DNA of 5,046 nt from Clostridia bacterium (GTDB lineage Bacteria; Bacillota; Clostridia; Monoglobales; Monoglobaceae), in NCBI GenBank assembly GCA_017625185.1, contig JAGALN010000243.1:1-5046 (forward strand). Direction: 5' to 3'. The translations under genes were made by a program, and so were the position numbers. Below, piece by piece: positions 5,034-5,046 of this stretch (positions are counted from its first letter, which is position 1; the number at the start of each line of letters is the position of its first letter). The notes beneath the pieces were generated by a model. That model was not told where the DNA came from and did not search any database. It saw nothing but the letters and a program-made list of their open reading frames with translations.

Positions 5034-5046
5034 TATCTTTTTCCTG

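Noticed and set aside
1..5046. A new defence, mobile or biosynthetic system
   Set aside because: All larger genes are known housekeeping enzymes with their own signals. Only the two small proteins, the repeat and the GC-rich island are unexplained, and nothing links them into one system.

Overview
The window looks like a chromosomal segment of a Gram-positive, low-to-moderate-GC anaerobe, most likely a member of the Clostridia. The reasons are a T-box riboswitch, several U-tailed intrinsic terminators, strong Shine-Dalgarno sites, two promoters that match the vegetative consensus exactly, a tRNA with encoded CCA, and the style of the MetF, TrpB and MurC proteins. I cannot assign a genus.

Layout from left to right. 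(1) Positions 3-512 (+) hold the C-terminal part of metF, a methylenetetrahydrofolate reductase cut by the window edge. (2) Positions 521-818 (+) hold a perfect TTGACA-17-TATAAT promoter followed by a complete T-box leader. Its specifier is UGG (Trp), and its antiterminator bulge starts UGGC, matching the G73-CCA end expected of bacterial tRNA-Trp. The leader controls trpB (844-2100, +), which stands alone: a strong terminator follows within ten bases and no trpA is visible. (3) Positions 2212-2646 (-) encode an acidic, all-helical protein of 144 residues, probably a ferritin-like four-helix bundle, with a visible internal duplication. (4) Positions 2740-2815 (-) are tRNA-Lys(CUU), with its own perfect promoter, an A/T-rich upstream tract and a GAAA-capped terminator. 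(5) Positions 2992-3324 (+) encode an unrecognised 110-residue protein with a single C-terminal membrane segment, probably tail-anchored. (6) Positions 3325-3557 are intergenic, with a GC-rich, hairpin-dense island and a repeat. (7) Positions 3558-4934 (-) are complete murC, with a likely extended -10 promoter at the right edge.

The genes do not form one pathway. They are mostly single transcription units: C1 metabolism (metF), tryptophan formation under tRNA-Trp sensing (trpB), translation (tRNA-Lys), and peptidoglycan precursor synthesis (murC). The main non-genic signal is a 67-bp element present twice as an inverted repeat (2105-2171 and 3468-3534, 63/67 identical). Each copy lies in a convergent intergenic space, carries the terminator hairpin, and has the same orientation relative to the gene it follows (trpB or murC). 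Identity continues about 30 bp beyond the terminator U-run, which suggests a dispersed element rather than two independent terminators. I see no CRISPR array, transposase, phage gene or defence system. Most of the window is ordinary housekeeping DNA; the points of interest are the trpB riboswitch unit, the terminator repeat and the GC-rich island.
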